Below, piece by piece: positions 10,592 to 22,490 of a stretch of 64,000 nucleotides of DNA. The position numbers were made by a program, and so were the translations under genes. The stretch spans positions 34,303,087 to 34,367,086 of the forward strand of contig OY759216.1 in assembly GCA_963662175.1 (NCBI GenBank). The letters are read 5' to 3'. Source of the stretch: Aradus depressus. Lineage: Eukaryota; Arthropoda; Insecta; Hemiptera; Aradidae. Position 1 is the first letter of the stretch. The number at the start of each line of letters is the position of its first letter. The notes under the pieces were generated by a model. The model was not told the origin of the DNA, did no database searches, and worked only from the letters and a program-made list of their open reading frames with translations.

Positions 10592-11169
10592 GCTACACTT
10601 ACTTTTATCTTTTTCAAACTGCCAACCTTGGTCTAAAACTTGAGAAGGGAAATAATTCCGAAACGGTTGCCCTGTGAAGTTTTATGCCTCAGCCTCTGAG
10701 GGGTCACAGAGCCTCTCTGACCCAGCCTACAGACAGTATTGTCAGACGACACACGAACTGGCTAACATTTACGACGGGCCAGCCTAAAGCAACACCCCCT
10801 TGCGTGACACGTCTCAAATACTAAAACTTTTCCTCTTCTCCTAATGTCTTCAACTTTTTTTGCAGATTTTTTTTTTTCTTCTTCATTATCCTCTTTCTTT
10901 AACGAATGAGCGGACGTAAATTAAAAATGTATATATACAGGACATCTCCACGTAATGAGCACTTTTATTGCAACTGCAAATCTCAAGGTTCAAAAGTAAA
11001 TAGTAAGGATTATTCTCACATGAATAATTAACATTTAAAAATTCCACTAAAAAGTCCTTCAAAACAATTACATTTCTTAAAACAAATTCCCATGAACAGA
11101 AAATAATAATATTTCATTAAAAATAATTTTAGGTCAACGATTTGGTCTCATGGTATTATTATATATCTT
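10592..11169. other. No recognised feature
   Basis: Unique-looking sequence. It is GC-richer at 10660-10810 and has T and A runs near 10860. No ORF or RNA gene is supported. Confidence 0.5.
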
Positions 11170-11400
11170 AAATTATTTCAATTTGATTACGTCACTTCTA
11201 GACATAGAAAGCAGAAACTTGGTACAAAATTTCCGTGACAATGCTTTATATCAAAGTTTCAACTAGATTGTTGTTGAGCGTTTCACCGCCTATCTCGCAT
11301 CATGATATATATCATATCATTTTATCAGTTAGCTCGATTTATGGGAAAACGGTTGGTATAGTTTATTTGGAAAAAATGTTACTTATTTCTAACTAACAAT
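11170..11400 (+). repeat. Family G dispersed repeat
   Basis: It shares AGAAACTTGGTACA, GTGACAATGCTTTATATCAAA and GGGAAAACGGTTGGTA with 5760-5950 and 6355-6440. It is uninterrupted here, which supports the view that a SINE split the other copy. Confidence 0.5.
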
Positions 11401-11467
11401 TTTGTCAAATTTGAAGTAGGAACAATGTTACAGCGTCTCAAAATTTGTTTTCCCTAACTACAAAAAA

Positions 11468-11527
11468 ATAGACATAATATGTCCATAATGGACATAATAT
11501 ATTATGCCCATAATGGACATAATATGA
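11468..11527. repeat. Short repeat of a 21-bp GACATAATATGTCCATAATG unit
   Basis: About three imperfect copies. The unit contains palindromic ATAATAT words. Confidence 0.7.
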
Positions 11528-11644
11528 TTAATATTATTAATCAATACCAGTTTCAAAAAAAATAATGAAAAATTAGACAAACGCTGAAGAGGCCCTGGTC
11601 CTCTATTGGACTTTGATGAGGAGGATGAACTGATCGCTAGCAGC

Positions 11645-11832
11645 CTTAACAAAGAGGTCGCCTACTACCGTCGAAAGATCGCTCTGGTGGACATGAGCCC
11701 TACTCTACTGTGGGTTCTAAATTTTGCCTATACTGGGTGTTTACGGAGTACCTGTCATCGCACAGGCTCGAAACGGCCATTTAAAATCTCCTCCAGAGGA
11801 CGGCGTGCTCAAGGTTTTTTTTTTTTAACTTC
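11645..11832 (-). mobile_element. Partial tRNA-derived SINE
   Basis: Only the body is present (GAGGTCGCCTACTACC, GTGGACATGAGCC, CTACTGTGGG, GTACCTGTCATCGCACAGG, AGGACGGCGTGCTCAAGG). The tRNA-like head is missing; the sequence leaves the family after a T-run near 11830. Confidence 0.8.
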
Positions 11833-11969
11833 GGCAGGACTAAGTAGACGGCGAGCACGCTACGATTTGATGAAGAGATGAGGGTGGCCCCTTGAGAAGA
11901 GCTGGGTAGGCTATTGTGCAGAGCTCTCACCACGTGGTCCCCATGGCAACACCCTCTCTATGCAAACCT

Positions 11970-11991
11970 CCCCCCCCCCCCCCCCCCCCCC
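11970..11991 (+). repeat. Twenty-two-base C homopolymer
   Basis: A C run on the plus strand (G-rich on the minus), within a GC-richer block at 11880-12080. Length is uncertain, as for any homopolymer. Confidence 0.9.
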
Positions 11992-12247
11992 ACCACTCAC
12001 CCCTCACCACATGAGACTTATTACAGAGGCAGGCTACTAATTAGTAGGAGAGGTTTCTCTGACACCTCCTCAAAGGAAGGGGACACACGCTACACGTCCC
12101 TCAAAATACAGAGCTTCCTTACTTTTGGAACAAGACCTTCTACTTTTGAGTTCATTGTCCTACCTCGTAATGAACGGTCTCTTTTTGTAAAAATTTGAGA
12201 AATAAATTTGTTTTATTAAATGTAAAAAAATACATTTCTAGGATTAC

Positions 12248-12424
12248 TAGGGTGGTGGACATGAGCCCGACTCTATTGTGAGAGTCCTAAATTTTGCCTA
12301 CCCTAAATTTTTACTCACCTAGGGCAGAGGTCTTTAACGAATACTTGACATCTCACAGGCTCGGGACCATCCCTTAACGTTCCATTCGAAGGACGACCAA
12401 CTCAAGGTTTTTTCACCTCCCATT
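12248..12424 (-). mobile_element. Partial tRNA-derived SINE
   Basis: The middle of the SINE, from GGTGGACATGAGCCCGAC to AAGGTTTTTTCACCTCCCAT. Both the 3' tail and the tRNA-like head are absent. Confidence 0.85.
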
Positions 12425-12537
12425 TATGTGTTTGTATTCTAAGATTTATATCGGTTGATTTATATATTTTATAACCTATTATTATGTACAAAATTGTATG
12501 ATCTAACCAATTACCATGTTATGGTTTAACGGATATA

Positions 12538-12566
12538 AATATTATTATTATTATTATTATTATTAT
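12538..12566. repeat. (ATT)n microsatellite
   Basis: About nine ATT units, continuing the sequence after the SINE fragment. The same flank (TGGTTTAACGGA followed by ATTATT) is seen near 39070 and 48350, so it is probably the tail of a dispersed repeat. Confidence 0.85.
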
Positions 12567-12867
12567 ATGCTGTACTCTTATGCTGGAGCGAGAAATACGA
12601 TTGTAAATAATACTAAGATGGGCTTCAGTATTTCTTCATCAGGTTAAGAACATTGTTAATTTTCGTCCTTGCTTTCCTTAAACCGTATACTACAGACATG
12701 AGGAGCCAGCATCTCTCGACTGGACTTGAATGGACGAGTCAGGAAGGAAACACGGATCAATGATTTCATATTCCTTTCCTGGTCTGACTTGACCCGAGTG
12801 TGAAGAATGACCTGCATATATTGGTTCCGGAGCCTGCTCAGGATTCAGTGGACAGTTACATAAAAAA

Positions 12868-13140
12868 AAAATTTGTCAATGAATCACTCCCTCAACGCTA
12901 ATTATTTAACGTTTTCGCGCTCTCATAACCAATTTTTAGGACGATTCTTAGATAATTAATATGTCGTCTTTATGAGGTTTTGGATTTACATATAAAATTT
13001 TTGTGTTAAGCCCTTCCTAATCCTCCCCTCTCCTTTAGCTATTGAAAATCAATCATAAGGTCCTGGATACATATAAAAATTGTGTCGATATATTCATTCT
13101 ATCGGGAGTTATCGTGTTCAAAGACAGGCACACAGGAATT
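12868..13140 (+). repeat. Family C repeat, degraded
   Basis: Family words in order: GTCAATGAATCAC, AACGTTTTCGCGCTCTC, TTTGTGTTAAGCCCTTCC and ATTCATTCTATCGGGAGTT. Internal deletions have joined modules. Confidence 0.65.
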
Positions 13141-14539
13141 TTAGGAGGACAGGAAATTATAACTTACCCAGGTCTACTTGTTTTACTTAGAAAATATGAG
13201 AAAAAGTTTGATTTATCCGGACAAGAACGGAAGACACTCAGGATATGCCACGGAATAAGGGGTATTTTTTTCACTTCAGTATAGAACCAAATAAACTCTC
13301 ATCAATCAAAGTAACCAAGTAAATGAAGGAGCTGAAGTTTTCTTCTACAAAAAAAACAAAAATTTCTGTCGGTTGCCTGTGAATACGATCACTTACGATA
13401 GAATGAATGTTTCAAATTGAAATTTTATGTGCAAGAAAAGTCAGAAAAAAACTGAATTTAAAATTTGTAAAAAGATGTTCATTTTGTAAACAAACTTTAC
13501 TTAGAAAAAGAATGAGGGGAAAAAAAGAGAGTTTTAATCAATTTCCTAAAAAATAGGGGTATTGCCATCTTGATACTCTTGGATCATTTAACATCCGAGA
13601 ACCTTACATTTTTATTTTATTTATTCATTAATTAACATCAATTTTTTTTGTTATCGATCTCATTAATAGGTGTTCACATTTTTTTAGAACGGTTAATCCG
13701 GGGTCCGGTTGGTGTCATCATCGATTTTTGAGAAGGTAGCAGATAATTGCTCCGGGCTACACAGAACGCACCTATGATCTAAACTACAGACAGACTGGGT
13801 GTGTTTGTAGCCCTGGCACAGTTTACATTGTGCCGCTTGTAACGTTTTTCAATAGTAACCTAAGGAAAGCATTACTTGAATGCCACAAAGTACTTTTTAA
13901 ATTAAAAAAAAAAAAGAACTTACATCAAATATAAACGGCAGAGAAGAACAGTTAGGTCTTACCTGTAACAAAATAACAAAAAAAAAACATATTGTATAAG
14001 ATGTCAACACTGATAATTGTTAAAATTAATCCATAAATAATTTGAAACATTAACATAAACAGTATCAAATTAGGTAGTCAAATTAATGGCTATATAATTA
14101 AACTGTTTTATTAATGGAGGCATTTAAAAAAAAAAAATCAAGTCCTATTAATAAAATATCAAAAACCAGATTGGGACAGGACAAACTTTCTCAACATTTA
14201 CACATGAGAGGGACACTGAAGGCAGTAATTATTTTATGTAGAACGATCTTTAAATATGCAAATGTGGGTATGCAAATAATGTGTTGTCAGCAAACCGATT
14301 TGTATTATTTAAGAGAGAAACTCTTTGATAAAGTTTATTTGAAATTGTTTATTTAAGTTTTGCCTTTGAAGGGCAAGCAGGAATTTGGGAGGCGGCAAAA
14401 GAAGGGTTGATGTTTGGGTAATCTGGAAAATCAGGGGCGAATATTGTTCATTTATATTTATAACGGGTTTTGTGCTCTCTCTCTCTCTCAAACCTATCAA
14501 TTTTGTTGAAATCAATGAGTGTGTTACTTAGGTACATCT
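13141..14539. other. No recognised gene
   Basis: It contains A and T runs, a (CT)n microsatellite at 14473-14489, and unconvincing ORFs of about 80 codons at 13042 and 14114. I see no domain or splice-supported structure. Confidence 0.5.
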
Positions 14540-14945
14540 GAAAACTGTTACAAAAGTCCATGTCGTGCTTACATTCATTACATCAACAGTTAGAATTATT
14601 GAGTTGAGCCCCCCCTCTGGTCCCACTTCCTCCCTTTGGCCGATTCAACAGAAAATTAATATAGGTATCGTCCTTATGTGTTTGCCGATACATTCATTAA
14701 TTCGGCTATCATGAGGGATTTTGTGTTAAGCCCCTTCCCTTCGGCCGATTCAGCTCAAAATTAATAGATGTCGTCTTTATGGGGTTCTGGATACACATTA
14801 AATTTCGGGTTGATATATTCATTCTATCATAGACACACACGCAGGTTGGTTGTTGTGATGGTTATTTAGAGTCCGAAAACATGAGCTTCCGGTGAAAACT
14901 CAAGATTGCATTTCTGATCGATTACATAAATAATCTCTTCTGCTT
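14540..14945 (+). repeat. Family C repeat
   Basis: Two internal modules (CATTCATTACATCAACAG, CATTCATTAATTCGGC), then TATGGGGTTCTGGATACAC, the GGTGAAAACTCAAGAT segment and TGATCGATTACATAA. The terminal hairpin is lost. Confidence 0.75.
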
Positions 14946-15929
14946 ATTGTTAAGTGATATGGTTTTTGAACAAAATTCATTTGTGTAATTGAACAATGTC
15001 TAACAAGCAAAAATTTAAGTTTAATATACTTCAATTTACATGAAATATTATTCAAGTTTGGCCAATAGAAATTGAGGTACAGTCAATTTTGAAAGGCCGC
15101 CATTTTGAAAAAGGAAAGATTTATGTACAGTCACTCAGATGGGGAACAGGAAAAATGTATTTCCCCCCATCCATGAAATTTTAAATTGATAATCTCTTAG
15201 TATTTTGTTTATTACACAGTATAATTTATTTTTAATCTTTATTACATTTTTTTTTTGTTTAATCAGACAATCTGAACAATTTTCGCTCCAAAGAATCATA
15301 AATAGAAGTAACAAAAATTAAAAATAAATAAGAAAAAATGAAATGGCAGAAGTAAAACTATTCCTATAAAAAAATGAAAATAAAAATACCTTCTTCAAAA
15401 AATCACCAATGGACACCAAATATTACATTAACTTTTACTAAAACGCATTCTATGGAGCACTAAAATAATTAAACTGTGGTAAGATTTATTCGAATAACTC
15501 GCTGAAAACAACCCCTAATTGTAGAGTGGCACAAGACGCGGGGTGAGGAGGGCCACTACTGAACCCCACTCCCCACAAACCACAGACCAACACACTCGTG
15601 ACGGCACATCAACATGGTTCTCACGGAACTTGGTTTTTGTGACTACATCTTTCTTGTTACTACCAACAGCTTATTATAATTACTATTTTGTTTTGTAGTT
15701 TCATTCTCTTCAGATAGAGTTATATGAAGAGCTGAACCATCTAGAGTTCATAACTTTAATATAAAGACAATACAATATGGCCTTCAGCTCATTGCCAACC
15801 AAAGCACGCACAGGGGGTAGAGTTTAAAGGAGAAGTATCGTTACTTCCTGGTAAGGATACTTCGAGGCATGCGTACTTACCTCCCATGGAAGACATTCGT
15901 TATCAAATAAATTGAAAGGTAAATGACAC
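14946..15929. other. No recognised feature
   Basis: AT-rich, with a GC-richer patch at 15520-15650. No supported gene. Confidence 0.5.
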
Positions 15930-16400
15930 AACCATAGATGATGATGATGTCTTTCTGTGCGTCTAACTGTCTGTGTATGTGACTAGAACTTTGAAAGTGC
16001 TCTAATTCAAAAACAATTGTAGCAATGAATTTAAAACCTGGAGAGAGATGACTGACACATGTGCTATCTTAGATTTTGGTTGAAATCAGAGGGTAATTAA
16101 TATCAATTTACTTTGAGACCCAAGAACATTCTACAAGATACCGCTAATATTTATAAGTTGATCGAAAAACCTCTTTACATAAAAGTTGTAGAAAAAACTG
16201 AAAGACAAATTTTACATACAGTACATTGTATGGTGTCGAAGGTCGCCCGAATTGCGAACTACATGGCAAAAACTGTCATAAAATGATGTTTTGAAACCCA
16301 CTTTTTCAGACATTACTTGATTTATGCAAACACTATTACTCCTATCGAAAAATGCACCACTAACAGAAATTGTGTCAAATCTATAAACGGTGTTAAGTTT
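15930..16400 (+). repeat. Family E dispersed repeat
   Basis: It shares GATGATGTCTNTSTGCGT, a GTGCTCTAA-type word, ACGATTGTAGC-like and GAANTTGAAA words, TTTACATAAAAGTT and CTATCGAAAAATGCA with 36052-36395, 42075-42530 and 56950-57235. It is non-coding. Confidence 0.65.
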
Positions 16401-16497
16401 GGCTCAATGACTTGTCTGCAAGGCAGCGGGTTTTCAAAATATATCATAAGGGGATCATAAGGTGATAATGAATGATTTAATAAAAATTTAATTTACA

Positions 16498-16704
16498 TTA
16501 CATCCTGTCTGAATGTTTACCAGATGTAATTAGTGGAGAATAGGAGTATTCAGGGACAGCCTGCAATATAACTAGCGCTCCAGCTGAGTGAGCGGTCACG
16601 GTCGGAAGCACACCCCAGTCCCCACACTTCAGTCCTGTTCCATAATTGGATATATCGTGGAGAAGGGAAGGGGGAGGGGGGGGGGGGAGGGGGGGGGGGG
16701 TCAA
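16498..16704 (-). pseudogene. Possible LINE RNase H-like tail, degenerate
   Basis: The minus-strand reading contains GTGLKCGDWGVLP followed by TVTAHSAGALVILQAV. This loosely resembles the RNase H region that follows the reverse transcriptase in some Jockey/I-type LINEs. It lies downstream, in the same orientation, of the RT remnant at 17127-18278. The start of this ORF is a G/C homopolymer artefact (proline run). The match is by eye only and weak. Confidence 0.25.
16674..16700 (+). repeat. Interrupted G-run
   Basis: G runs broken by single A bases, ending in 11 or 12 G. It can form a quadruplex on the plus strand. Confidence 0.85.
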
Positions 16705-17126
16705 AATGCAATATCCGCTCTGGCAACTGCCAATCTGGCCAATTTTATAGATTGAATTTGACAGGTTGTTGAACCGATTAGAATATCGGCAGTCCCTTAG
16801 TTGTACAACTACCAGGGAAGGGGTAGGAATCAGAAGGATTCTATGTGACGACTGAGTGAGGACTTTAATAGTGCATACAAGAAGACCTGAAAAAAGAGTA
16901 AAGCTATTTATTATCTATTATTAGGCAATTAAATCGGTGTAATGACTCAGGGCAGCCATTTCAAATTTCATATTTAATGGGCGTCACTGCTCTACTCAGA
17001 ACCTTAAAGTAAAAGTTTAAATAAATGTTTTTAAATGTGTTGCTTTAAAACAAAAAAAACGTTAACTTGACTTAGAGCAATTGGCCAAATATATTAAAAT
17101 TTGGTCATAAGCAATTGGACATATGG

Positions 17127-18278
17127 TCATAAGATGATGTCCTCAAGAAGCTGGGGCTTTAGATGACGGTGGGGCAGAGGTTCCCCAATGCAAGAGTTCG
17201 CGGGTACATTCTCTGCACCCCAGTCCTCAAACTTGGTCACTACCTCCAAAATCGGTACTGACACTCTCCTCGGAAACATCCTGCTCCCTACGTATCTGAG
17301 AGTTACAAGCAAAGGCGCGTTTATGGCAAGGTGATGAAAGTTTTTTCAAGTTTGACCACTATAGCCCGTGTGCGTATGAGATGAGTGGGGGAATGAGTAC
17401 GGTGAACATTAACAGGGCACATTGGTTGAGAAGTGAGGCTCTGATGGCCAGTTTGGAGTCTTGAGTCCAGGAGAACTCCTAGATACCTCATCGTCTGCTA
17501 TATTGTCCAGAGAATAGTATCGTGGTTTAAAAAGTTAGTTTCCGTCTTGTTCGCATTTAGCGTCAGCTTCCACGAATGTGCCAAGATATTTATACTCTCC
17601 CGAAAAGTGCGCACGGCCCTATCGAGATTAAATTCCTGAGCTATGAGGGGCGTGTTATCTACAGAGGGTGACATCTATATCGTTGCACTATAGATTGAAG
17701 AGAAATGGAATGAGGATCGAACTTTGGCAGGCTCCTGCACCGATATTCCTTCGATTGTTAAGGAAAGAGTTACCCGTAACTTCGAAAGCTCTATCGGTGA
17801 AGAATGAAGTTATAAGGAGACTGTATGTCATACGCTGGAGTTGGTAAAGCAAGTTCGTGTGTCAGACTGTATCTAAATAAGAAGGAACATCTAGGAGAAC
17901 GGTTGCAGTATATTGCTCCGCCTCGGAACCTCTGACAGTAGCCTCTAGCCAACCTGATGCGCAGGTATGCTGTTCGCCATTTCCAGAAAGTCCAATAGCA
18001 TCCCATAAATCAAACCTTCAGCTAACTGTCCAACCGAAGGGAAGGTAGTTTGATGGTTGGACTTTCCTCGGCTTATGGAAAATGAATATAACCGCATTTT
18101 TCCATTGATTCGAAAAATATCCAGCTCTGAAGTAGCCTTCGTAAAACCTCTCGCAACACTTAGTAGCTGGAGGAACTCCCGATAGCTTTCCACTTGCTGA
18201 TTCTCCGGTTCCCATCAAATCTGATGCCCAAGTTGGAACAAGAAACCATCTTCCTATGATGCCCAAACCAAACACCAA
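17127..18278 (-). pseudogene. Degenerate LINE reverse transcriptase (Jockey/CR1-like), several frameshifts
   Basis: On the minus strand, 18278-18018 reads GYFRAGYFSNQWKNAVIFIF then HKPRKVQPSNYLPF, matching the 'cWK.a.v..i.KpGK....YRPI' region of non-LTR RTs. Bases 17674-17507 read in one frame, with NTPLIAQ and NLDRAVRTFRESINILAHSW followed by KLTLNANKTE: the RT palm after the catalytic YADD box, here decayed to SVDN. RYLGVLLDSRL follows at about 17496-17455. Frames change between segments and stops occur, so it cannot make a working enzyme. The catalytic aspartate pair is lost. The 5' part (endonuclease) was not found. Confidence 0.75.
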
Positions 18279-20179
18279 CAGACATTTAACTTTACTTATC
18301 TGATACCCCCCTCCACTTCGTAAGCACTTAAAAAAAGTTTTAAAAAACTCTGGAGAGTGAAGCAGTTAGTCAAGTAGTTGGAGCGAGGCCAAAGAAGGAA
18401 GAACATAAATCCTGCAGCATGCGTAGGCTGGCTTTCTGAAAGAAGCACAACTGGGTGGATATCTGAAAATAGACCTGAGTGCCTACATAGGAGAGTATAT
18501 AGGAACGGATATATATACTGAGAGTCGAATTGTATACAGACTGAATCGAACGCTACTTATATCGAAAATACGGATCTGCGAATTGGCGGAGTTTGGAAAG
18601 TCTCAACACAATAATCCTACTAAGTGTCCTAAGTAACCTAGACAACTTGGCACAATAACAGTTGTAATAAGCCATAATATTTGTACCCTGTGATAGTATA
18701 GTAACAGTAACATGTGCTCCACAGATCCCTGCTCAGACAGACTTCAGACCGGTAGTCACTTCCTTCCATTGTTCTCCTGCTTCCTCTCCATTTCCTATAT
18801 CTTTACTGAACCTCCACAGTTCTATTTTAAACTGCGATCGACCCTATCGTATCAGAACAGCTGAACTTTCCTAAAAATATCTAGTGAACTTCTTCAAAAA
18901 ACAGACATTTACCGTAAAGAGGGAAATATGAGAGATATCGGGTAATACTTATATACTTACCTTAGTAAGTACAGTCATTTCCAAAACGCCAATTTTTTAC
19001 AAGAGACCGCAGGGAGGGGGTATATCCCCAGAGATGTAGAGTGAAGGTAGGTTTATCTGAGAAAGTACCGAATGAAGGCTATTGGCGAGGAATCACGATT
19101 CTACCCGAATCGAGATGCAAATGTTTTCTCCCTATACGTCCAGACACTACTCTTCATATGGTGTTTTACCAACAGTGGTCCATTATTACCCACAAGAACA
19201 GTTTTGTCGTATTACAAGATAAAGAACACCGACTATTGCCGACTAGTCACGACTCAGCCCGATTTGATCAGCACATGTTTTACCCCCTTACTACAACACT
19301 GCACTTCTCTAGATTGTTCCTGTTACCAAAACTGGTCTATATTTAGCTATGTATGATAACAACAGGCGGTGTCTTCAAATTTGACAATATTTCAGAACAC
19401 TCTCACACATTGTGATCCGAAGAAGGCAAGTGAAAGTGTCCCGAAATAATGCCAAATCTCCTAGACACCTCTGGAAGAAATGCAGGAACAACAATAAGTA
19501 ACAGTCTGTAGGAACGTACCTCGAGTGACCTAATACCAACTATAGCAGATTGCTCACGTTCCGATTTAAGCTACGCATCTTTTTCCCCTTACAACTTCTC
19601 TAGATTTGTCCTGTTACCCATGGTCTATATTTATGCAGTAAAACAGATTTGTCCAAACGGGTCGAGGCGTGGTCCCATCTCGAGTGGCTCCACTTGTGTA
19701 TCCATTGAACAGCTGCACCGCCTGGGATCGTCTCTGGCCTTCCATTACTCGACCTCTTCAGATATTCTTAGTTATATCATACATAGAATCTATTCTAGTT
19801 TCTATAGTCCACGTGGACTGTGGAGTACCTATCAATAAAGACCGGTGCTCACGACGAGAAAAACATAGTTTTTAACTAGCAAATCGCAAGAGGTTCAGGT
19901 CACAGCGTCACCGGGCGACAGCGTTGGCGAGGGGTTGCGATCACAGTTTCTTGAGTCCTGGCTGTTCGTAGTTAATAGTACGTACGTAAACAATTCCGTC
20001 AGTATAGATACGAAATTGTTGTGGTTTCACTAAAACATAGGTTACACGTAGGTAAATTTCACCAAAACGTAGTTACGTCTCGGAGATGGAAAATTATCCC
20101 CAGATCTGGGGCGTTTCTACTGAAGAGTACTGTATATATAAAACCCAAACTTTGTATGTCTGGTACCTAATAACTCAAA
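18279..20179. other. Mostly unassigned; a short direct repeat 292 bp apart
   Basis: About 45 bp (CTTCTCTAGATT.GTCCTGTTACC, then TGGTCTATATTTA) occurs at 19301-19350 and again at 19592-19636. ORFs at 19041-19356 and 19620-19875 overlap this region but match nothing I know. An ATCAATAAAGACC near 19830 could be a polyadenylation signal of an LTR-type element, which I cannot confirm. Confidence 0.35.
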
Positions 20180-20700
20180 AAGAGCTGATCGTATGTTCAC
20201 CTAACTTGCAGGATATTTCAAGGAAGGCCCAACTTAGAATATAGACTATGTGGTATCTCATAATTCTGAACGGGAGGGGAAGTTGTAGGGGCCTGAGACA
20301 TAAAAAGTAAACAGTTGATAGAATTCTCGTGAAATTTCACATGAAGAATCCTCGTAAGCTCCGTTCAAACATCATTTGACAACTCAAAAATGGGAGTAGC
20401 CCAATCATACAATCAGTGCCTAGCTCTTTAACGATTGATTGTATTTTCAAAAGTTTCACATTAAGTAACCTCACAAGCCCGGTTCAAAAGAAGCCATGAG
20501 GTATTTCAAAATTATGAACGGGAGGAGGGGTTGCGGTGGAAGAGAAAACATAAAATGTCTACTATCCTTTCAATAGTTGATTACATTTTCATGAAATTTC
20601 ACTTGTACCATCCTTATAAGCCCAGTTCAAGCATAACCATGCAACATCAGAAAACAATCAATGAAGGAGAGTTTGGAGAGGGAGGTGGGCATACGCGGCT
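20180..20700 (+). repeat. Degenerate tandem repeat, about three units of 120-145 bp
   Basis: The word pattern GTTGAT...ATTTTCATGAAATTTCAC followed by CCTTATAAGCCCAGTTCAA recurs at about 20313, 20433 and 20576. Between them TATTTCAAAATTATGAACGGGAGG appears in varying forms (20250, 20500). Divergence is high, so the array is old. Confidence 0.65.
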
Positions 20701-22231
20701 AACCTGCCTAACGTTACTAACCGGGCAACCTGCTAGTACTATATATAACCTAGTATGTACTATATAAGTATATTGACCACTACAGTGTGTTTTTCAATAA
20801 AAAAGAAAGTAATGTATTGGATTGTTCTATGTGTAGACATGAATCTAACAAGTGGAGGTTATATTAGGTTGTCTTATATCGATACTGTGCAAAGTCGATA
20901 TTGTGTAAAAATAGATATCATTCTCGAATTGTAAAATTGTTAAAATAAATATAAAAGTGTTTATCATTCATAATTAAATTAAACTAAAGGAAATATGATA
21001 AAGAAATATCAAATTTCAATTAAAGTTATGAAAACAGATGTTTTGTATTTTTTAAGGCTGTGCAAAAATTGAGCCAATGAGCGAGGAATGTGCAAAAAAG
21101 ATGGAGATTTTTTGTTCCCTCTGGGAAGAGAGTTCTTCGTATGTAAGGCATGTTCGGAGGTGGTTCTGTGACAAGTTCAGTGCAGTAGACATTATATAAA
21201 AATGTGAGTGAGTGTAACGACGGTTGTTTGGAAAGAGAAGACCCGGAATATGTGAACGTCCAAAAAGATGAAAACTCCAAATCAACACAAAAAGAAAATG
21301 ACCTAAGCACAAGGAACAAGTTCAGGAGCTAGAAGAAGACGTGGCCGAAATATCTGAAACCCAGCATCAATTTATCCATATGGTATCATCACATCCTCAT
21401 TCGGAACGAGAAGAAAAAAAAAAGAAGAGATTGTCACTCCAGGTTTTTTAATTGTTGTAAAAAATATATGTGTGTGTAAAGAAAATTGTGACTAACCCAA
21501 TTCTATCTTTTTATAAATTTAAAAAAAAAAATCATATAAATACATATAAAATGTAACACCTTTTTTAATTTTAACCAGATTATATTATAGTATGGGATAA
21601 TTCGGTAGTTAAATAATTTATTAAAAAAGGACCGTTACAATATATATAACGGGCTGTCTACAGGTTATATAGACACCCAAGAGTAGTTGTGTGGAATATG
21701 TACTATATCCCAAGATCGTTTCACGAATGATACGATAGGTCACGCGATGTCAACACACATTGCGATTTTGCACCGTTCTGACGATGATATTCCTTTTTCT
21801 GTCTCCCCTGACTAGTTGGTATGATTTGCAGACCCCACTGTAGAAACGGCTCCTGACTGAGCTGAACCAGTGGTCGCCACATGAGCAAGTTCCGTTGCTG
21901 ACCCACTCTTCACACAATATCTATATCCGTATCAGGAGACACATTGTGTTACTCCCCCGCTAGCCGTGTCTGCCCCTTGTGTACCCAATTAGCAAGTTGA
22001 ACCAAATTGGATCTGTCCATCACATAAACTTTTTTTTTTTTTTTTAACCCAGTTTTAACCCATCCTATATAACAGTTTGGGTGAAACATCGTCATTTGGA
22101 AGTGAGGATGCAGGTAAACAAAAAACCGTCGATTCAAAACTCCATTTCGTTGGGTCGAAGACCGAAAATAAAACCACTATAACAAATGTATCTCCTGAAC
22201 AAGAATCCTCAGTTTTTTATTGATATTTAAC
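20701..22231. other. AT-rich, no recognised gene
   Basis: It contains a T-run at 22030-22045 and chance ORFs on the minus strand (21026-21319, 21721-22137) without recognisable domains. Confidence 0.45.
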
Positions 22232-22340
22232 ATTTTTTGCAGAGATATTGTGAAACACTTTATAACAAGTAAAGAAAAAAACGTATGTATAATATTATTT
22301 GCGGACTATAATATTGTCGATTTCACAAATATATATAATA

Positions 22341-22376
22341 TGGGATTACTTTCGGTATTGCTACCATCTTCAGCCA
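22341..22376 (-). ncRNA. Small hammerhead-ribozyme-like motif, type A copy 3 (intact core)
   Basis: On the minus strand: stem I TGG, core CTGAAGA, extra T, stem II GGTA-GCAA-TACC, core GAAA, AGTAAT in place of the palindromic AGTACT, cleavage site C, stem I partner CCA. It has the same 36-nt length as the copy at 2995. All core residues are present; helix III pairing would be weaker. Confidence 0.5.
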
Positions 22377-22436
22377 CGACTTATCAAATACTAAATGGGA
22401 CTAAACAAATACCCAATTAGTATTTGTTAAGTGGTG

Positions 22437-22470
22437 ACTGAAAACAGTAGCAAATCCGAAAGAACTCTCT
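22437..22470 (+). ncRNA. Degenerate hammerhead-like motif, type A copy 4
   Basis: It is recognisable by position and words (ACTGAAAACAGTAGCAAATC then CGAAAGAACTC) but has a core change (CTGAAAA) and broken stem II pairing. It is not expected to be active. Confidence 0.35.
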
Positions 22471-22490
22471 AGAATATATACATACTTTGA

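Larger units (their letters stand above)
22232..22480. mobile_element. Inverted pair of type A hammerhead-bearing repeats
   Basis: A minus-strand copy (hammerhead at 22341-22376) and a plus-strand copy (22437-22470) face away from a centre near 22402. The arms share CACTTA/ATCAAATACTAA and TTAGTATTTGTTAAGTGG. TTGCAGAGATATTGTGAA at about 22237 matches the flank of the copy near 3420. The plus copy is cut short by the SINE at 22491. Inverted terminal units with ribozymes are a feature of Penelope-like elements; that link is inference. Confidence 0.5.

Noticed and set aside
12608..12645. Another hammerhead motif on the minus strand (CTGATGAAG...CTGAAG)
   Set aside because: Stem II would have only two pairs, GAAA is GAAG and there is no stem I pairing. 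Chance is likely.
19408..19455. A hammerhead-like CCGAAGAAGG...CCCGAAAT motif
   Set aside because: The core is changed (CCGAAGA) and neither stem I nor helix III can be drawn. At most a decayed copy.
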